DNA of 64,000 nucleotides from Keratinibaculum paraultunense (GCF_016767175.1 NZ_CP068564.1:1860001-1924000), one strand, 5' to 3'; numbered from the stretch's first letter, positions 1-8,816 are shown. Made by a program: numbers and translations. Notes: generated from the letters alone by a model not told the origin.

Positions 1-612
1 TAATTGTTCCTCAAATCCTTCAATTAATCCACCTTCTCCTAAAACCAATTCTTGGTTTTCAGCTGTTCCACCTTCAAATTGTTCTCCATCAATATAACCT
101 TCAAAATCTATGTTAATTATATCTCCTTTTTTAGTTTCCCTATCACCAGCATCAATAATTCTAGCGTTCATCTCTTGTACTGCTTTTAGCTCCTTTTCCA
201 CGTCCTCGTCTGTAACATTATACTCTACTTTTTCAATTTCTATACTATTATAATCACCTAATACTACTTCTGGCTTCACAGTAACCTCTATCTTTATTAC
301 TACTGGTTTCCCCTTCTCCAATTGTTCTATATTCAATTCAGGAAGATCTACTGGTTCAAGCCCTAATTCCTCTACAGCTTCATCATAAGCTTCAGGCAAA
401 AGGCTATTTAATGCTTCTTCATAAAATATACTTTCACCATAGTTCATTTCAATTATCTTTCTAGGTGCTTTTCCTTTACGAAAACCTGGGATGCTAAATA
501 TATGTCTATTTTTTAAATAGGCTTTTTGTATAGCTTCTTCAAATTCATCTTCGTCAATTTCAATGGTAAAAATAGCCTTATTATTTTCTTTTTTTTCTAA
601 GACATAGTCCAT
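1..612 (-). CDS. tig: Trigger factor, N-terminal part (runs off window)
   Basis: Ribosome-associated chaperone and peptidyl-prolyl isomerase that binds nascent chains at the tunnel exit. The visible 204 codons start at the ATG at 610-612 (MDYVLEKKEN), carry the ribosome-binding N-domain with the signature-like GFRKGKAPRKIIE around residues 43-55, and enter the FKBP-type PPIase domain (GDIINIDFEGYIDG near residues 155-170). The C-terminal chaperone arm lies beyond base 1. It is transcribed leftward, away from the tRNA. In clostridia tig usually precedes clpP/clpX, which would lie outside the window. Confidence 0.95.
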   Translation of the reverse strand, partial: MDYVLEKKENNKAIFTIEIDEDEFEEAIQKAYLKNRHIFSIPGFRKGKAPRKIIEMNYGESIFYEEALNSLLPEAYDEAVEELGLEPVDLPELNIEQLEKGKPVVIKIEVTVKPEVVLGDYNSIEIEKVEYNVTDEDVEKELKAVQEMNARIIDAGDRETKKGDIINIDFEGYIDGEQFEGGTAENQELVLGEGGLIEGFEEQL

Positions 613-724
613 TATTTACTTCCTCCTTAATTTCATTATTTATTTCAGAATACATACTGAAATTTAATATACTATCCTTTAAAATTATATCATAAAACTA
701 ATAATTATCCAATTTTTATGTATA

Positions 725-752
725 ATAAAAAACCAATGGCACTCCATTGGTT
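725..752 (-). terminator. Rho-independent terminator of tRNA-Leu
   Basis: A 9-bp perfect stem (AACCAATGG / CCATTGGTT) with a 4-nt loop is followed, on the minus strand, by a run of T. It starts five bases after the tRNA 3' end, so it should end the tRNA transcript. Confidence 0.85.
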
Positions 753-756
753 CAAA

Positions 757-840
757 TGGTGCGGGAGAGAGGACTTGAACCCCCACGTCAATGACACTAG
801 ATCCTAAGTCTAGCGCGTCTGCCAATTCCGCCACTCCCGC
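757..840 (-). tRNA. tRNA-Leu (anticodon UAG)
   Basis: Read on the minus strand it begins GCGGGAGTGGCGG and ends CTCCCGC-A-CCA, giving a 7-bp acceptor stem and a genomically encoded CCA. The anticodon stem CTAGA/TCTAG encloses the loop CTTAGGA, so the anticodon is UAG, reading CUN leucine codons. The long variable arm between the anticodon and T arms is typical of class II tRNAs. The T-loop GTTCAAGTC is present. Confidence 0.96.
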
Positions 841-905
841 TTAAAATTCCTACCTATATTATTATAGCATGTAGTGTATGTATGTCAATATTTTTTAAAT
901 TTAAA

Positions 906-960
906 TAACTATCAAAAATGGTGCCTGGCACCATTTTTGTGGCACCATTTTTGATAGTTA
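906..960 (-). repeat. Inverted repeat / likely terminator of the opp region
   Basis: A 20-bp perfect inverted repeat (906-925 and 941-960) flanks 15 bases that contain a further copy of the core GGCACCATTTTTG. Two alternative hairpins can therefore form, 906-940 or the full 906-960. It starts four bases beyond the oppA1 stop codon and probably terminates opp transcription. The triple repetition of the GGTGCC/GGCACC core is odd for a simple terminator. Confidence 0.7.
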
Positions 961-964
961 TTAC

Positions 965-2677
965 TTACTTATTTCTACCCTGAGTATAAGCATATTTAAA
1001 TTCAATTCCAGGTCCATATAATGGTTTTATTATATTTTTCACATAATCATACTGGAATCTACTGGACTTTCTATATGAAATAGGAGAAACTACTGCATCT
1101 TCATATAATAATATTTCTTCTGCTTTAGCAATAAGCTCTAATCTTTCTTCATTATCTAAACTTATCTGAGCTTTTTTAATTAATTCATCATATTCCTCAT
1201 TAGACCATCCAGTAGGTATATTTTGAGCTTCTGTTAAGAAATCTGCCATAAACGTCATTGGGTCATCATAATCTGCTGAAGCACCCATGCCTGCCATTTC
1301 ATAATCATGATTATAAACTCTATCTAAGAATACTGGCCAATCCATATATTCTGCTTCAACATTTATACCTAAAACTTTTTCATATGTTTGCTGATAATAT
1401 TCAGCAAATCTTCTACTTTCAGCGTCTGTTCCTGATTGTAACATTGTAACTGTTATTTTACTTGGATCTGGGTCCATTCCTAACTCTTCTAAACCTTTTA
1501 TAAGCAGTTCTTTTGGATCTGGATTTTCTTCTTTTAGTTTCTTTAATGGTTCATCAACTATATCTCTATACAACTTGTCTCCTACTTTCATAACTGGTGG
1601 TATCCAGCCATAAGCAGGTTCTCCTATTCCATAATATAGTACATCTAATAGTTCTTCTCTATTTACTGCCAGCATAAATGCTTTTCTTACATTAGCATTA
1701 CTAAATAATTTTGTTTTTTGGTTAAAATATTGATATACAATAGTTGGTTGAAGTTCACTAACATATACTAAGTCATCTCTTTGTTTGAATTTTTCAAGCC
1801 ATTCTGGCTTACTAACTCCACATATATCTATTTGACCATTGGAAAGCATATTATATGCTGTGCTTGGGTCTTCAATAACTTTATATGTTATTTTTTCTAA
1901 TTTTACATTGTCTGCATCCCAATAGTTTTCATTCTTTTCTAAAACTAATTCACTCTTATGGGTCCATTCAGTTAATTTAAAGGGCCCACAGGATATAGTA
2001 TATTCTGCTTCACTTCCTACCTTATCTCCCCATTGTTCTACAAGATCTTTTCTTTGTGGATACATAATCCTATGTGGAAGAAATTTATCAAAATATGCAC
2101 AAGGTTTTTCTAAAGTAATCTCTAATGTTTTATCATCTAATGCTTTTACTCCTAATTCATCTAAATCTTTTTCTCCACTATTACATGCTTCTGCATTCTT
2201 TATAGGGTACAACAAGTATGCAAATACTGCAGCCGTTTCTGGATTAATATTTCTCTTTATACCATATTCAAAGTCATGGGCTGTAACTGGTTCTCCATCT
2301 TCCCATTCATAATCTCTTAAATGGAACGTCCATACTAATCCATCATCACTTACATCCCAATCTTCAGCACCAGCTGGCACTATTATATCTCCTCCATCTT
2401 CTCCTGTTTCCAATCTTCCCAATCCTTCTGTTATTTCATTTAAAATATCTCCAGAGTATATATCATTGCTGGTAGAAGGATCTATAGCTTGAGGTTCGGT
2501 TATAGTTAATGTTATATATTGTTCATCATCAATATCTCCATCTGAACCTTCTTTTGGTTCATCTGCTACTTTTTCCTCCTCTTTTTTTACATCTGTTGGT
2601 TCTTCTTTACCACAAGCTGCAGTAAACACAGATAATAAAAGTACTAATGCTAACAATAGTGCTAACTTTCTTTTCAT
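965..2677 (-). CDS. oppA: Oligopeptide-binding lipoprotein OppA, copy 1 (orphan)
   Basis: Extracellular solute-binding protein of the SBP family 5 (peptide/nickel type) that delivers peptides to an OppBCDF permease. Residues 1-22 are a lipoprotein signal with lipobox ending FTAAC, so Cys22 would be lipidated. An acidic linker follows, then the mature domain (EPQAIDPSTSNDIYSGDILN onward). Length 570 aa is normal. It has its own sigma-A promoter and sits downstream of oppF1, without a following permease, so it is an extra binding protein for the cassettes upstream. Over the N-terminal half and the C-terminus it resembles OppA3 more, whereas around residues 380-430 it is nearly identical to OppA2, so it is a mosaic. 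Peptide specificity cannot be told from sequence. Confidence 0.93.
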   Translation of the reverse strand: MKRKLALLLALVLLLSVFTAACGKEEPTDVKKEEEKVADEPKEGSDGDIDDEQYITLTITEPQAIDPSTSNDIYSGDILNEITEGLGRLETGEDGGDIIVPAGAEDWDVSDDGLVWTFHLRDYEWEDGEPVTAHDFEYGIKRNINPETAAVFAYLLYPIKNAEACNSGEKDLDELGVKALDDKTLEITLEKPCAYFDKFLPHRIMYPQRKDLVEQWGDKVGSEAEYTISCGPFKLTEWTHKSELVLEKNENYWDADNVKLEKITYKVIEDPSTAYNMLSNGQIDICGVSKPEWLEKFKQRDDLVYVSELQPTIVYQYFNQKTKLFSNANVRKAFMLAVNREELLDVLYYGIGEPAYGWIPPVMKVGDKLYRDIVDEPLKKLKEENPDPKELLIKGLEELGMDPDPSKITVTMLQSGTDAESRRFAEYYQQTYEKVLGINVEAEYMDWPVFLDRVYNHDYEMAGMGASADYDDPMTFMADFLTEAQNIPTGWSNEEYDELIKKAQISLDNEERLELIAKAEEILLYEDAVVSPISYRKSSRFQYDYVKNIIKPLYGPGIEFKYAYTQGRNK

Positions 2678-2726
2678 TAAAATATTCCCCCTTTTGTTTC
2701 GTTTTAGAACATTATCAATTTAATGT

Positions 2727-2756
2727 ATTATAACATTATTTCTTATATTCTGTCAA
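2727..2756 (-). promoter_or_regulatory. Sigma-A promoter of oppA1
   Basis: On the minus strand TTGACA (2751-2756) and TATAAT (2727-2732) are separated by 18 bp, both perfect consensus hexamers, about 50 bp upstream of the oppA1 start codon. No cre-like sequence is seen in the spacer, unlike the oppA3 promoter. Confidence 0.85.
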
Positions 2757-2810
2757 TAATGGATACAAACATAATACACTTTTAAACTAACTATAATTAT
2801 TCATTCTCTC

Positions 2811-2863
2811 TAAAAAAATAGACACTTAAAAATATTTTTTACTAAATATCTTTAAGTGTCTAT
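2811..2863 (-). terminator. Terminator downstream of oppF1
   Basis: A 13-bp stem (2818-2830 with 2851-2863) encloses an AT-rich loop and is followed on the minus strand by seven T. It separates oppF1 from the independently promoted oppA1. Confidence 0.8.
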
Positions 2864-2894
2864 ATAATATATATTTATCCTATATGCTATGCTT

Positions 2895-3857
2895 TTAATA
2901 TAAATGGCATGCTACATAATGATCTTCTTTTACTTCTTTTAATTCAGGGGTTTTTTCTCTACATATATCTTTTACATATCTGCATCTGTTTGCAAATTTA
3001 CACCCTGGCTTAGGATTTATTGGACTAGGAACTTCTCCTTCTAATTTAATTCTTTCCCTCTTTGCTTCAATATCTGGATCTGGTATATTTATAGCTGATA
3101 TCAATGCTTGAGTATATGGGTGTAAAGGATTCTCATATAAAGCAATGTTTTCAGATATTTCTACTATGGACCCTAGATACATAACTCCTACTCGGTCTGA
3201 AATATGTTTTACCATAGAAAGATCGTGGGATATGAACAAATATGTTAATCCTAGCTCTTGCTGTAACTTTATAAGCAAATTTACTATCTGAGCTTGTATG
3301 GATACATCTAGTGCAGAAATAGGTTCATCACATACAATAAATTCTGGTTCTACTGCAAGAGCTCGTGCTATCCCTACTCTCTGCCTTTGCCCTCCAGAAA
3401 GCTCGTGAGGATATCTAACTGCATGTTCTGGATTTAAACCAACAAGTTTTAATTGTTCATGAACTTTTTCGGTACGTTCTTTTTTAGTAGAGTACATTTG
3501 ATGAATGTCCATACCTTCTGCTATAATATCTCCTATTGTCATTCTAGGGTCTAAGGAAGCATAGGGGTCTTGAAATATATATTGAGCTTTCTTTTTAAAT
3601 TGTAATTTTTCATCTCCAAGGTTGTGAACATCTTTTCCATCATATAGTACTTTACCACCAGTAGCTTTATATAGCCCAATAATTGTCCTACCGCAAGTGG
3701 TCTTCCCACATCCTGATTCTCCTACTAGTCCTAAAGTTTCTCCCTTTTTAATTGAAAAACTAACATTATCAACTGCTTTTAATATAGAATCTTTGCCTAC
3801 TCTAAAATATTTTTTTAGGTTATTTACTTGGATTAATTCTTCATGTAAATTGACCAT
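2895..3857 (-). CDS. oppF: Oligopeptide ABC transporter ATPase OppF, copy 1
   Basis: Cytoplasmic ATPase subunit that powers peptide import together with OppD. Walker A GESGCGKT lies near residues 46-53, the signature is LSGGQRQRVGIARAL, Walker B is FIVCDEPISALD, and the H-loop follows in LFISHDLSM. The C-terminal oligopeptide/dipeptide domain carries the family's four-cysteine cluster (CKFANRC...C...C). Its ATG overlaps the oppD stop as TAATG, with an AAGGAGGG ribosome-binding site inside the end of oppD, so the two are translationally coupled. It differs from copy 2 by a single residue (Ile for Val in DxCREK near the C-terminus). Confidence 0.96.
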   Translation of the reverse strand: MVNLHEELIQVNNLKKYFRVGKDSILKAVDNVSFSIKKGETLGLVGESGCGKTTCGRTIIGLYKATGGKVLYDGKDVHNLGDEKLQFKKKAQYIFQDPYASLDPRMTIGDIIAEGMDIHQMYSTKKERTEKVHEQLKLVGLNPEHAVRYPHELSGGQRQRVGIARALAVEPEFIVCDEPISALDVSIQAQIVNLLIKLQQELGLTYLFISHDLSMVKHISDRVGVMYLGSIVEISENIALYENPLHPYTQALISAINIPDPDIEAKRERIKLEGEVPSPINPKPGCKFANRCRYVKDICREKTPELKEVKEDHYVACHLY

Positions 3858-4876
3858 TATGCATCCCTCCTTAAAATATCTGGTTTTTCAACCTTAGGTG
3901 CTGAAGGATGCTTTAACCAACACGCTAAGCTGTGAGTTTCACTTAATTCTGTTTTTGGAGGCATTTTTTCTCTACATATTTGCATGCAGTAGTTACATCT
4001 ACTTGCAAATGGGCAACCTTCTAGTGGCAGTAATAAGTCTGGAGGAGTGCCTGGTAATGAATATAATTCTTTTTTACTCTCTCCATGCAATCTTGGAACA
4101 GAACTTAAAAGAGCCCATGTATAAGGGTGTTCTCCCTTGTAAAAAATTTCTCTAGTAGTTCCTTGTTCAACTATTTGTCCTGCATACATGACATTTATTC
4201 TATCAGCAAAATTTGCAACAACTCCTAAGTCGTGAGTTACTAATATTATGGAAGTATTCATCTCTTTTTGTAACGTTTTTAATAAGTCTAAAACTTGTGC
4301 TTGTATAGTAACATCAAGAGCAGTAGTTGGTTCGTCTGCTATGAGTATTTTGGGATTGCAAGCAAGAGCTATAGCTATCATTACCCTTTGCCTCATTCCT
4401 CCTGAAAATTCATGAGGATAATCTTTTATCCTTTTTTCTGCTTCAGGTATTTCAACAGTTTTTAACATTTCAGTAGCTTTTTTTAGTGCATCTTCTTTAT
4501 TGAGTTTCATATGAGTTATTAAACTTTCTGCTATTTGATTTCCTATTTTCATTGTAGGATTTAGGGATGTCATAGGGTCTTGGAAAATCATACTAATCTC
4601 GGCACCCCTTAATTCCTTTAGCTCTTTTTTGGACATTTCTAATACTTCTCTGCCTTCGTATTTTATGGAAGAACCTTCTTTTATCTCTCCAGGTGGTTCT
4701 GGATTTAATCTCATTAATGATTTCGCAGTTACGGTTTTACCGCAACCAGATTCACCAACAAGTGCTAATGTTTCCCCTCTCTCTAAATGAAAACTAACTC
4801 CCCTAACAGCTTTAACTTCACCGGCATAAGTGTGAAATGAAACACCTAAATTTTTTACTTCTAATATATTATCCAT
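3857..4876 (-). CDS. oppD: Oligopeptide ABC transporter ATPase OppD, copy 1
   Basis: Second ATPase of the Opp complex, 339 aa, typical length. Walker A GESGCGKT near residues 40-47, signature FSGGMRQRVMIAIAL (Phe replaces the usual Leu, common in OppD), Walker B ILIADEPTTALD, and a C-terminal cysteine cluster (CPFASRCNYC...C...C) of the oligo_HPY domain. It is separated from oppC by 12 bases and overlaps oppF by one base. The protein is identical to the OppD of copy 2. Confidence 0.96.
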   Translation of the reverse strand: MDNILEVKNLGVSFHTYAGEVKAVRGVSFHLERGETLALVGESGCGKTVTAKSLMRLNPEPPGEIKEGSSIKYEGREVLEMSKKELKELRGAEISMIFQDPMTSLNPTMKIGNQIAESLITHMKLNKEDALKKATEMLKTVEIPEAEKRIKDYPHEFSGGMRQRVMIAIALACNPKILIADEPTTALDVTIQAQVLDLLKTLQKEMNTSIILVTHDLGVVANFADRINVMYAGQIVEQGTTREIFYKGEHPYTWALLSSVPRLHGESKKELYSLPGTPPDLLLPLEGCPFASRCNYCMQICREKMPPKTELSETHSLACWLKHPSAPKVEKPDILRRDA

Positions 4877-4888
4877 TGCACATTCTCC

Positions 4889-5809
4889 TTATTGTCGTAG
4901 TCTTGGATCAAGAGCATCTCTCAACCCATCTCCTAGTAATGTAAAAGATAACATGGTTAAAGCTATCATAAGAGCGGGGAAAAACAATTGATAGGGGTAA
5001 AACAATAAATTGTTTTGTGCTGCAGATGCCATCGCACCCCAGCTTGTGTCTGGAGATTGAACTCCTAATCCTATATAACTTAAAAATGCTTCTGAAAATA
5101 TAAATCCTGGAATATCAAACGTAATAGATACTATGATTACGCCTATGGTATTAGGAATTAAATGTTTTAATACTATTTTTCCAGGACTCATCCCTAAAGC
5201 TTCAGCTGCTAAAACAAAATCTTGTTCTTTTAATTGAAGTATTTGTCCTCTTACAAGTCTAGCTGTTCCGCACCATCCTGTAAGACAAAGAGCTAGAAGT
5301 ATCGAACCCATACCTTTACTTTCTGTTATTACTGAAATCAAAATAACAACTATTAAATAGGGAACACTTACCAGTATCTCTACTATTCTCATCATTATTG
5401 TGTCTACTTTCCCGCCAAAGTAAGCTGCTATACCACCATAAATACAACCTACAACTGATACTACAAAGGCTCCTACTACACCAATGAGCATTGAAACTCT
5501 TCCGCCTTTCCATACTCTGGTAAATATATCCCTTCCTAGTTCGTCAGTCCCAAACCAATGTTTAGCACTTGGTCCCATATTCCTTTCTTCTACAATCATT
5601 TCTTCATGGGAATATGGAGTTATGTGAGGCCCTATTATAGTCATAACTATTAATGCTATTAATATTCCAATAGAAATCATAGCTACATTATTTGATTTTA
5701 ACCTTCTCCATGCGTCTTGCCAATATGTCATGGCTGGTCTTGCTATTTTTTCACTATCTGAGTCTTGGCATCCAATAATCTTAAATTTTTCATCCATTAT
5801 TTCCGTCAT
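4889..5809 (-). CDS. oppC: Oligopeptide ABC transporter permease OppC, copy 1
   Basis: Inner-membrane permease of the peptide importer, 306 aa. It has an OppC_N-type N-terminal region (WRRLKSNNVAMISIGILIALI as first membrane segment), the characteristic HWFGTDELGRDIFTRV motif, and the BPD_transp_1 domain with the EAA loop (EAAEALGMSPGKIVLKHLIPN-like region around residues 200-220). About six membrane helices are expected. It is the third gene of oppABCDF and identical in protein sequence to copy 2. Confidence 0.95.
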   Translation of the reverse strand: MTEIMDEKFKIIGCQDSDSEKIARPAMTYWQDAWRRLKSNNVAMISIGILIALIVMTIIGPHITPYSHEEMIVEERNMGPSAKHWFGTDELGRDIFTRVWKGGRVSMLIGVVGAFVVSVVGCIYGGIAAYFGGKVDTIMMRIVEILVSVPYLIVVILISVITESKGMGSILLALCLTGWCGTARLVRGQILQLKEQDFVLAAEALGMSPGKIVLKHLIPNTIGVIIVSITFDIPGFIFSEAFLSYIGLGVQSPDTSWGAMASAAQNNLLFYPYQLFFPALMIALTMLSFTLLGDGLRDALDPRLRQ

Positions 5810-5859
5810 TAAATCTCCTCCAATCTTTATATGGTATGTTTTTTTAATTTTGATGATAT

Positions 5860-6795
5860 TTATTCTTGAACATCATCAGAAAACCTTATCCTTGGATCAA
5901 CAATACCATATAAAATATCTACTATTAATAGAGATATTATATATAATGCACAATAGAAAATGGTCAACCCCATTATCATACTAAAATCCCTGTTGTTTAT
6001 TGAGTCTACTAAATTTGAGCCCAATCCTGGAATAGCAAATATATTTTCTATAACAAATGAACCTGTAAATACATTTGCTATTTGAGGTGCTAAAATAGTT
6101 ATAGCAGGAATTATAGCATTTCTTATAACGTGTTTTACAATTAAATTAAATTCAGAAATCCCTTTTGCTTTTGCTGTCAAAATATAATCTTGATTGATTA
6201 CGTCAAGAACACTTGACCTCATATACCTAGCATAAGTTGCTATGGATCCAAAACATAGTGCTATGGTAGGTAGTACTGTATGTTTCCCAGTCCCCCACCC
6301 AGCAGTAGGAAATAATTCAAATTTTACAGAAAGTACATATTGTAATAAAGCTGCTAGTACAAAACTTGGTAAACAAACACCTAGTATTGCTATAAACATA
6401 ACTAAATGATCAGGCCATCTGTTCCTCTTAAATGCAGCAATTATCCCAAGTACTATACCTATAACAACTCCTATAGATATAGCTTGAATTCCTAATCTAC
6501 CAGATACTGGAGCATGTTTAGCTATTGTATCTGTAACGCTTCGACCAGGATACTTTAAAGATTCTCCAAGATCTCCACGGCAAAGATTTTTTAAAAACAA
6601 TACATATTGTTGTGGAACACTTTTATCCAATCCATATTTAGCATAATAGTTAGCTTTTACTTGAGGTGGTAATTCTCTAGCTAATGAAGCTAATGGATCT
6701 CCTGGCATTGCATGCATTAAAAAAAATGTAATAGTAATAACTACCCATAATGTTATTATCATATAAAGAAGCCTTTTTGAAACATATTTTAGCAT
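5860..6795 (-). CDS. oppB: Oligopeptide ABC transporter permease OppB, copy 1
   Basis: Partner permease of OppC, 311 aa. The N-terminus (MLKYVSKRLLYMIITLWVVI) is the standard first helix, followed by the DPLASLARELPPQ periplasmic-type loop and the GDLGES motif. The C-terminal BPD_transp_1 domain has an EAA-like loop (TAKAKGISEFNLIVKHVIRN). It follows oppA2 by 91 bases that hold a perfect 34-bp palindrome, suggesting that permease genes are expressed at a lower level than the binding protein. Protein identical to copy 2. Confidence 0.95.
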   Translation of the reverse strand: MLKYVSKRLLYMIITLWVVITITFFLMHAMPGDPLASLARELPPQVKANYYAKYGLDKSVPQQYVLFLKNLCRGDLGESLKYPGRSVTDTIAKHAPVSGRLGIQAISIGVVIGIVLGIIAAFKRNRWPDHLVMFIAILGVCLPSFVLAALLQYVLSVKFELFPTAGWGTGKHTVLPTIALCFGSIATYARYMRSSVLDVINQDYILTAKAKGISEFNLIVKHVIRNAIIPAITILAPQIANVFTGSFVIENIFAIPGLGSNLVDSINNRDFSMIMGLTIFYCALYIISLLIVDILYGIVDPRIRFSDDVQE

Positions 6796-6842
6796 ATTTT
6801 TACCTCCAATACATAAAAGTACGATCCTAAAAATATTTTTAT

Positions 6843-6876
6843 ACAGTTTATGCGACTATATAGTCGCATAAACTGT
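6843..6876 (-). terminator. 34-bp perfect palindrome between oppA2 and oppB1 (attenuator-like)
   Basis: A 17+17 perfect palindrome with no loop bases, placed just after the oppA2 stop and followed on the minus strand by ATAAAAATATTTTT. It probably works as a partial terminator or an mRNA-stabilising 3' hairpin that gives more OppA than permease, as known for other binding-protein operons. The same element recurs at 12765-12798. Confidence 0.7.
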
Positions 6877-6886
6877 TCCTATAAAT

Positions 6887-8599
6887 TTACTTATTTCTGC
6901 CTTGAATGTAAGCGTATTTAAATTCAATTCCAGAAGCACATAATGGTCTCATTATATTTTTCACATAATCATATTGGAATCTACTAGATTTTCTATATAT
7001 TATTGGAGAAATACATCCATCTTCATATAATAATATTTCTTCTGCACGTTTAAAACATTCCAATCTTTCTTCATCATCTAAGCTTGTCTGAGCTTTTTTA
7101 ATCAATTCATCATATTCCTTGTTAGACCATTGAATGTCTGACATTCCTGAACCTGTTATCCACATATCCATAAATGTCATTGGGTCATCATAATCTCCAT
7201 TCCAACCCATACCAGCTAACTCATAATTTGCACTTTGGACTCTGTCCAAAAATACTGGCCAATCCATATATTCTGCTTCAACATTTATACCTAAAACTGT
7301 CTCATATGCTTGTTGATAATATTCAGCAAATCTTCTACTTTCAGCGTCTGTTCCTGATTGTAACATTGTAACTGTTATTTTACTTGGATCTGGGTCCATT
7401 CCTAACTCTTCTAAACCTTTTATAAGCAGTTCTTTTGGATCTGGATTTTCTTCTTTTAATTTCTTCAATGGTTCATCAACTACATCTCTATAAGTTTTAT
7501 CTCCTACTTTCATAACTGGTGGTATCCAGCCATAAGCAGGTTCTCCTATTCCATAATATAGTACATCTAATAATTCTTCTCTATCTATTGCCAATATAAA
7601 TGCTTTTCTTACATTAGCATTACTAAATAATTTTACATCTTGATTAAAGAATTGATATGCAACAGATGGTTGATATTCACTAACGTATACTAAATCATCT
7701 CTTTGTTTAAATTTTTCAAGCCATTCTGGTTTACTAACTCCACATATATCTATTTGACCATTGGAAAGCATATTATATGCTGTGCTTGGGTCTTCAATAA
7801 CTTTATATGTTATTTTTTCTAATTTAACAGTATCTGCATCCCAATAGTTTTCATTCTTTTCTAAAACTAATTCACTCTTATGAGTCCATTCAGTTAATTT
7901 AAATGGTCCACAGGATATAGTATATTCTGCTTCACTTCCTACCTTATCTCCCCATTGTTCTACAAGATCTTTTCTTTGTGGATACATAGTTTTAAATGCA
8001 AGTAGCTTATCAAAATATGCACAAGGTCCTTCTAATGTAATTTCTAATGTTTTATCATCTATTGCTTTAACTCCTAATTCATCTAAATCTTTTTCTCCAC
8101 TATTACATGCTTCTGCATTCTTTATTGGATATAATAAAAATGCATATACTGAAGCAGTTTCTGGATTAATGGTTCTTTTCATACCATATTCAAAATCATG
8201 AGCTGTAACTGGTTCTCCATCTTCCCATTCATAATCTCTTAAATGGAATGTCCATACTAGCCCATCATCACTTACATCCCAATCTTCAGCACCAGCCGGT
8301 GCTATTACATCTCCTCCATCTTCTCCTACTTCTAACCTTACTAATCCTTCTGTTATTTCATTTAAAATATCTGCTGAATATATATCACTACTCTTAGAAG
8401 GATCTATTGCTTGAGGTTCAGTTATTGTTAATGTTACATATTGTTCATCATCAATATCTTCGTCTGATACATCCTCTCCTGGTCCTTCTTCTACTTTTTC
8501 TTTATCTCCTCCTTTTGCTGGTTCCTCTTTACCACAAGCTACGGTAAATACAGATAATAAAAGTACTAATGCTAACAATAGTGCTAACTTTCTTTTCAT
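6887..8599 (-). CDS. oppA: Oligopeptide-binding lipoprotein OppA, copy 2
   Basis: First gene of the second opp operon, 570 aa, SBP family 5. Lipoprotein signal with lipobox FTVAC (Cys22). It differs from OppA1 and OppA3 mainly in three places: the acidic linker after the signal, residues near 150-160 and 205-215, and most strongly a block near residues 468-490 (AGMGWNGDYDD...ITGSGMSDIQW instead of the ...LTEAQNIPTGW type). Residues that vary while the fold is kept suggest altered peptide selectivity, which is inference. It has its own consensus promoter at 8649-8678. Confidence 0.94.
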   Translation of the reverse strand: MKRKLALLLALVLLLSVFTVACGKEEPAKGGDKEKVEEGPGEDVSDEDIDDEQYVTLTITEPQAIDPSKSSDIYSADILNEITEGLVRLEVGEDGGDVIAPAGAEDWDVSDDGLVWTFHLRDYEWEDGEPVTAHDFEYGMKRTINPETASVYAFLLYPIKNAEACNSGEKDLDELGVKAIDDKTLEITLEGPCAYFDKLLAFKTMYPQRKDLVEQWGDKVGSEAEYTISCGPFKLTEWTHKSELVLEKNENYWDADTVKLEKITYKVIEDPSTAYNMLSNGQIDICGVSKPEWLEKFKQRDDLVYVSEYQPSVAYQFFNQDVKLFSNANVRKAFILAIDREELLDVLYYGIGEPAYGWIPPVMKVGDKTYRDVVDEPLKKLKEENPDPKELLIKGLEELGMDPDPSKITVTMLQSGTDAESRRFAEYYQQAYETVLGINVEAEYMDWPVFLDRVQSANYELAGMGWNGDYDDPMTFMDMWITGSGMSDIQWSNKEYDELIKKAQTSLDDEERLECFKRAEEILLYEDGCISPIIYRKSSRFQYDYVKNIMRPLCASGIEFKYAYIQGRNK

Positions 8600-8648
8600 C
8601 TAAATACTCCCCCTTTAATTCATTATTTAAATAATATTAATTTACTGT

Positions 8649-8678
8649 ATTATACCATTATTTCTTCTATTCTGTCAA
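8649..8678 (-). promoter_or_regulatory. Sigma-A promoter of the oppA2-oppBCDF operon
   Basis: Minus-strand TTGACA (8673-8678) and TATAAT (8649-8654) with an 18-bp spacer, at the position equivalent to the oppA1 promoter (offset 5922). The spacer has no cre match. Confidence 0.85.
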
Positions 8679-8732
8679 TAATGGATACAAACATAATACA
8701 CTTTTAAACTAACTATAATTATTCATTCTCTC

Positions 8733-8785
8733 TAAAAAAATAGACACTTAAAAATATTTTTTACTAAATATCTTTAAGTGTCTAT
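8733..8785 (-). terminator. Terminator downstream of oppF2
   Basis: Exact counterpart (offset 5922) of the hairpin at 2811-2863: 13-bp stem, AT-rich loop and a T-run on the minus strand. It separates operon 2 (oppA3-oppBCDF) from the promoter of oppA2. Confidence 0.8.
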
Positions 8786-8816
8786 ATAATATATATTTAT
8801 CCTATATGCTATGCTT

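Larger units (their letters stand above)
2745..6912. repeat. Near-identical 4.2-kb direct repeat, copy 1
   Basis: This stretch (promoter -35 region, terminator, oppF, oppD, oppC, oppB, the palindrome and the extreme 3' end of oppA2) recurs at 8667-12834 with a constant offset of 5922 bp. By eye I found two base differences, both in oppF (2966/8888 and 3120/9042). I did not compare every base. Identity ends abruptly within the oppA coding sequences on one side and in the oppA promoter on the other. Confidence 0.9.

Noticed and set aside
906-960. CRISPR-like repeat
   Set aside because: Only an inverted repeat with one internal copy of its core, no array of regularly spaced direct repeats, and no cas genes in the window.
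1258-1449. Plus-strand ORF opposite oppA1 (and similar ones at 7174, 3697, 9619)
   Set aside because: Antisense shadow of the real oppA/oppF genes, low-complexity His/Leu-rich translation, no ribosome-binding site.
3898-4155. 85-aa plus-strand ORF inside oppD, repeated at 9820
   Set aside because: Its conservation in both copies only reflects the duplication. No ribosome-binding site and the sense strand encodes a clear ATPase.
5316-5513. 65-aa ORF in another frame of oppC
   Set aside because: Overlaps the conserved permease domain fully and has a Ser/Cys/Asn-rich random-like translation.
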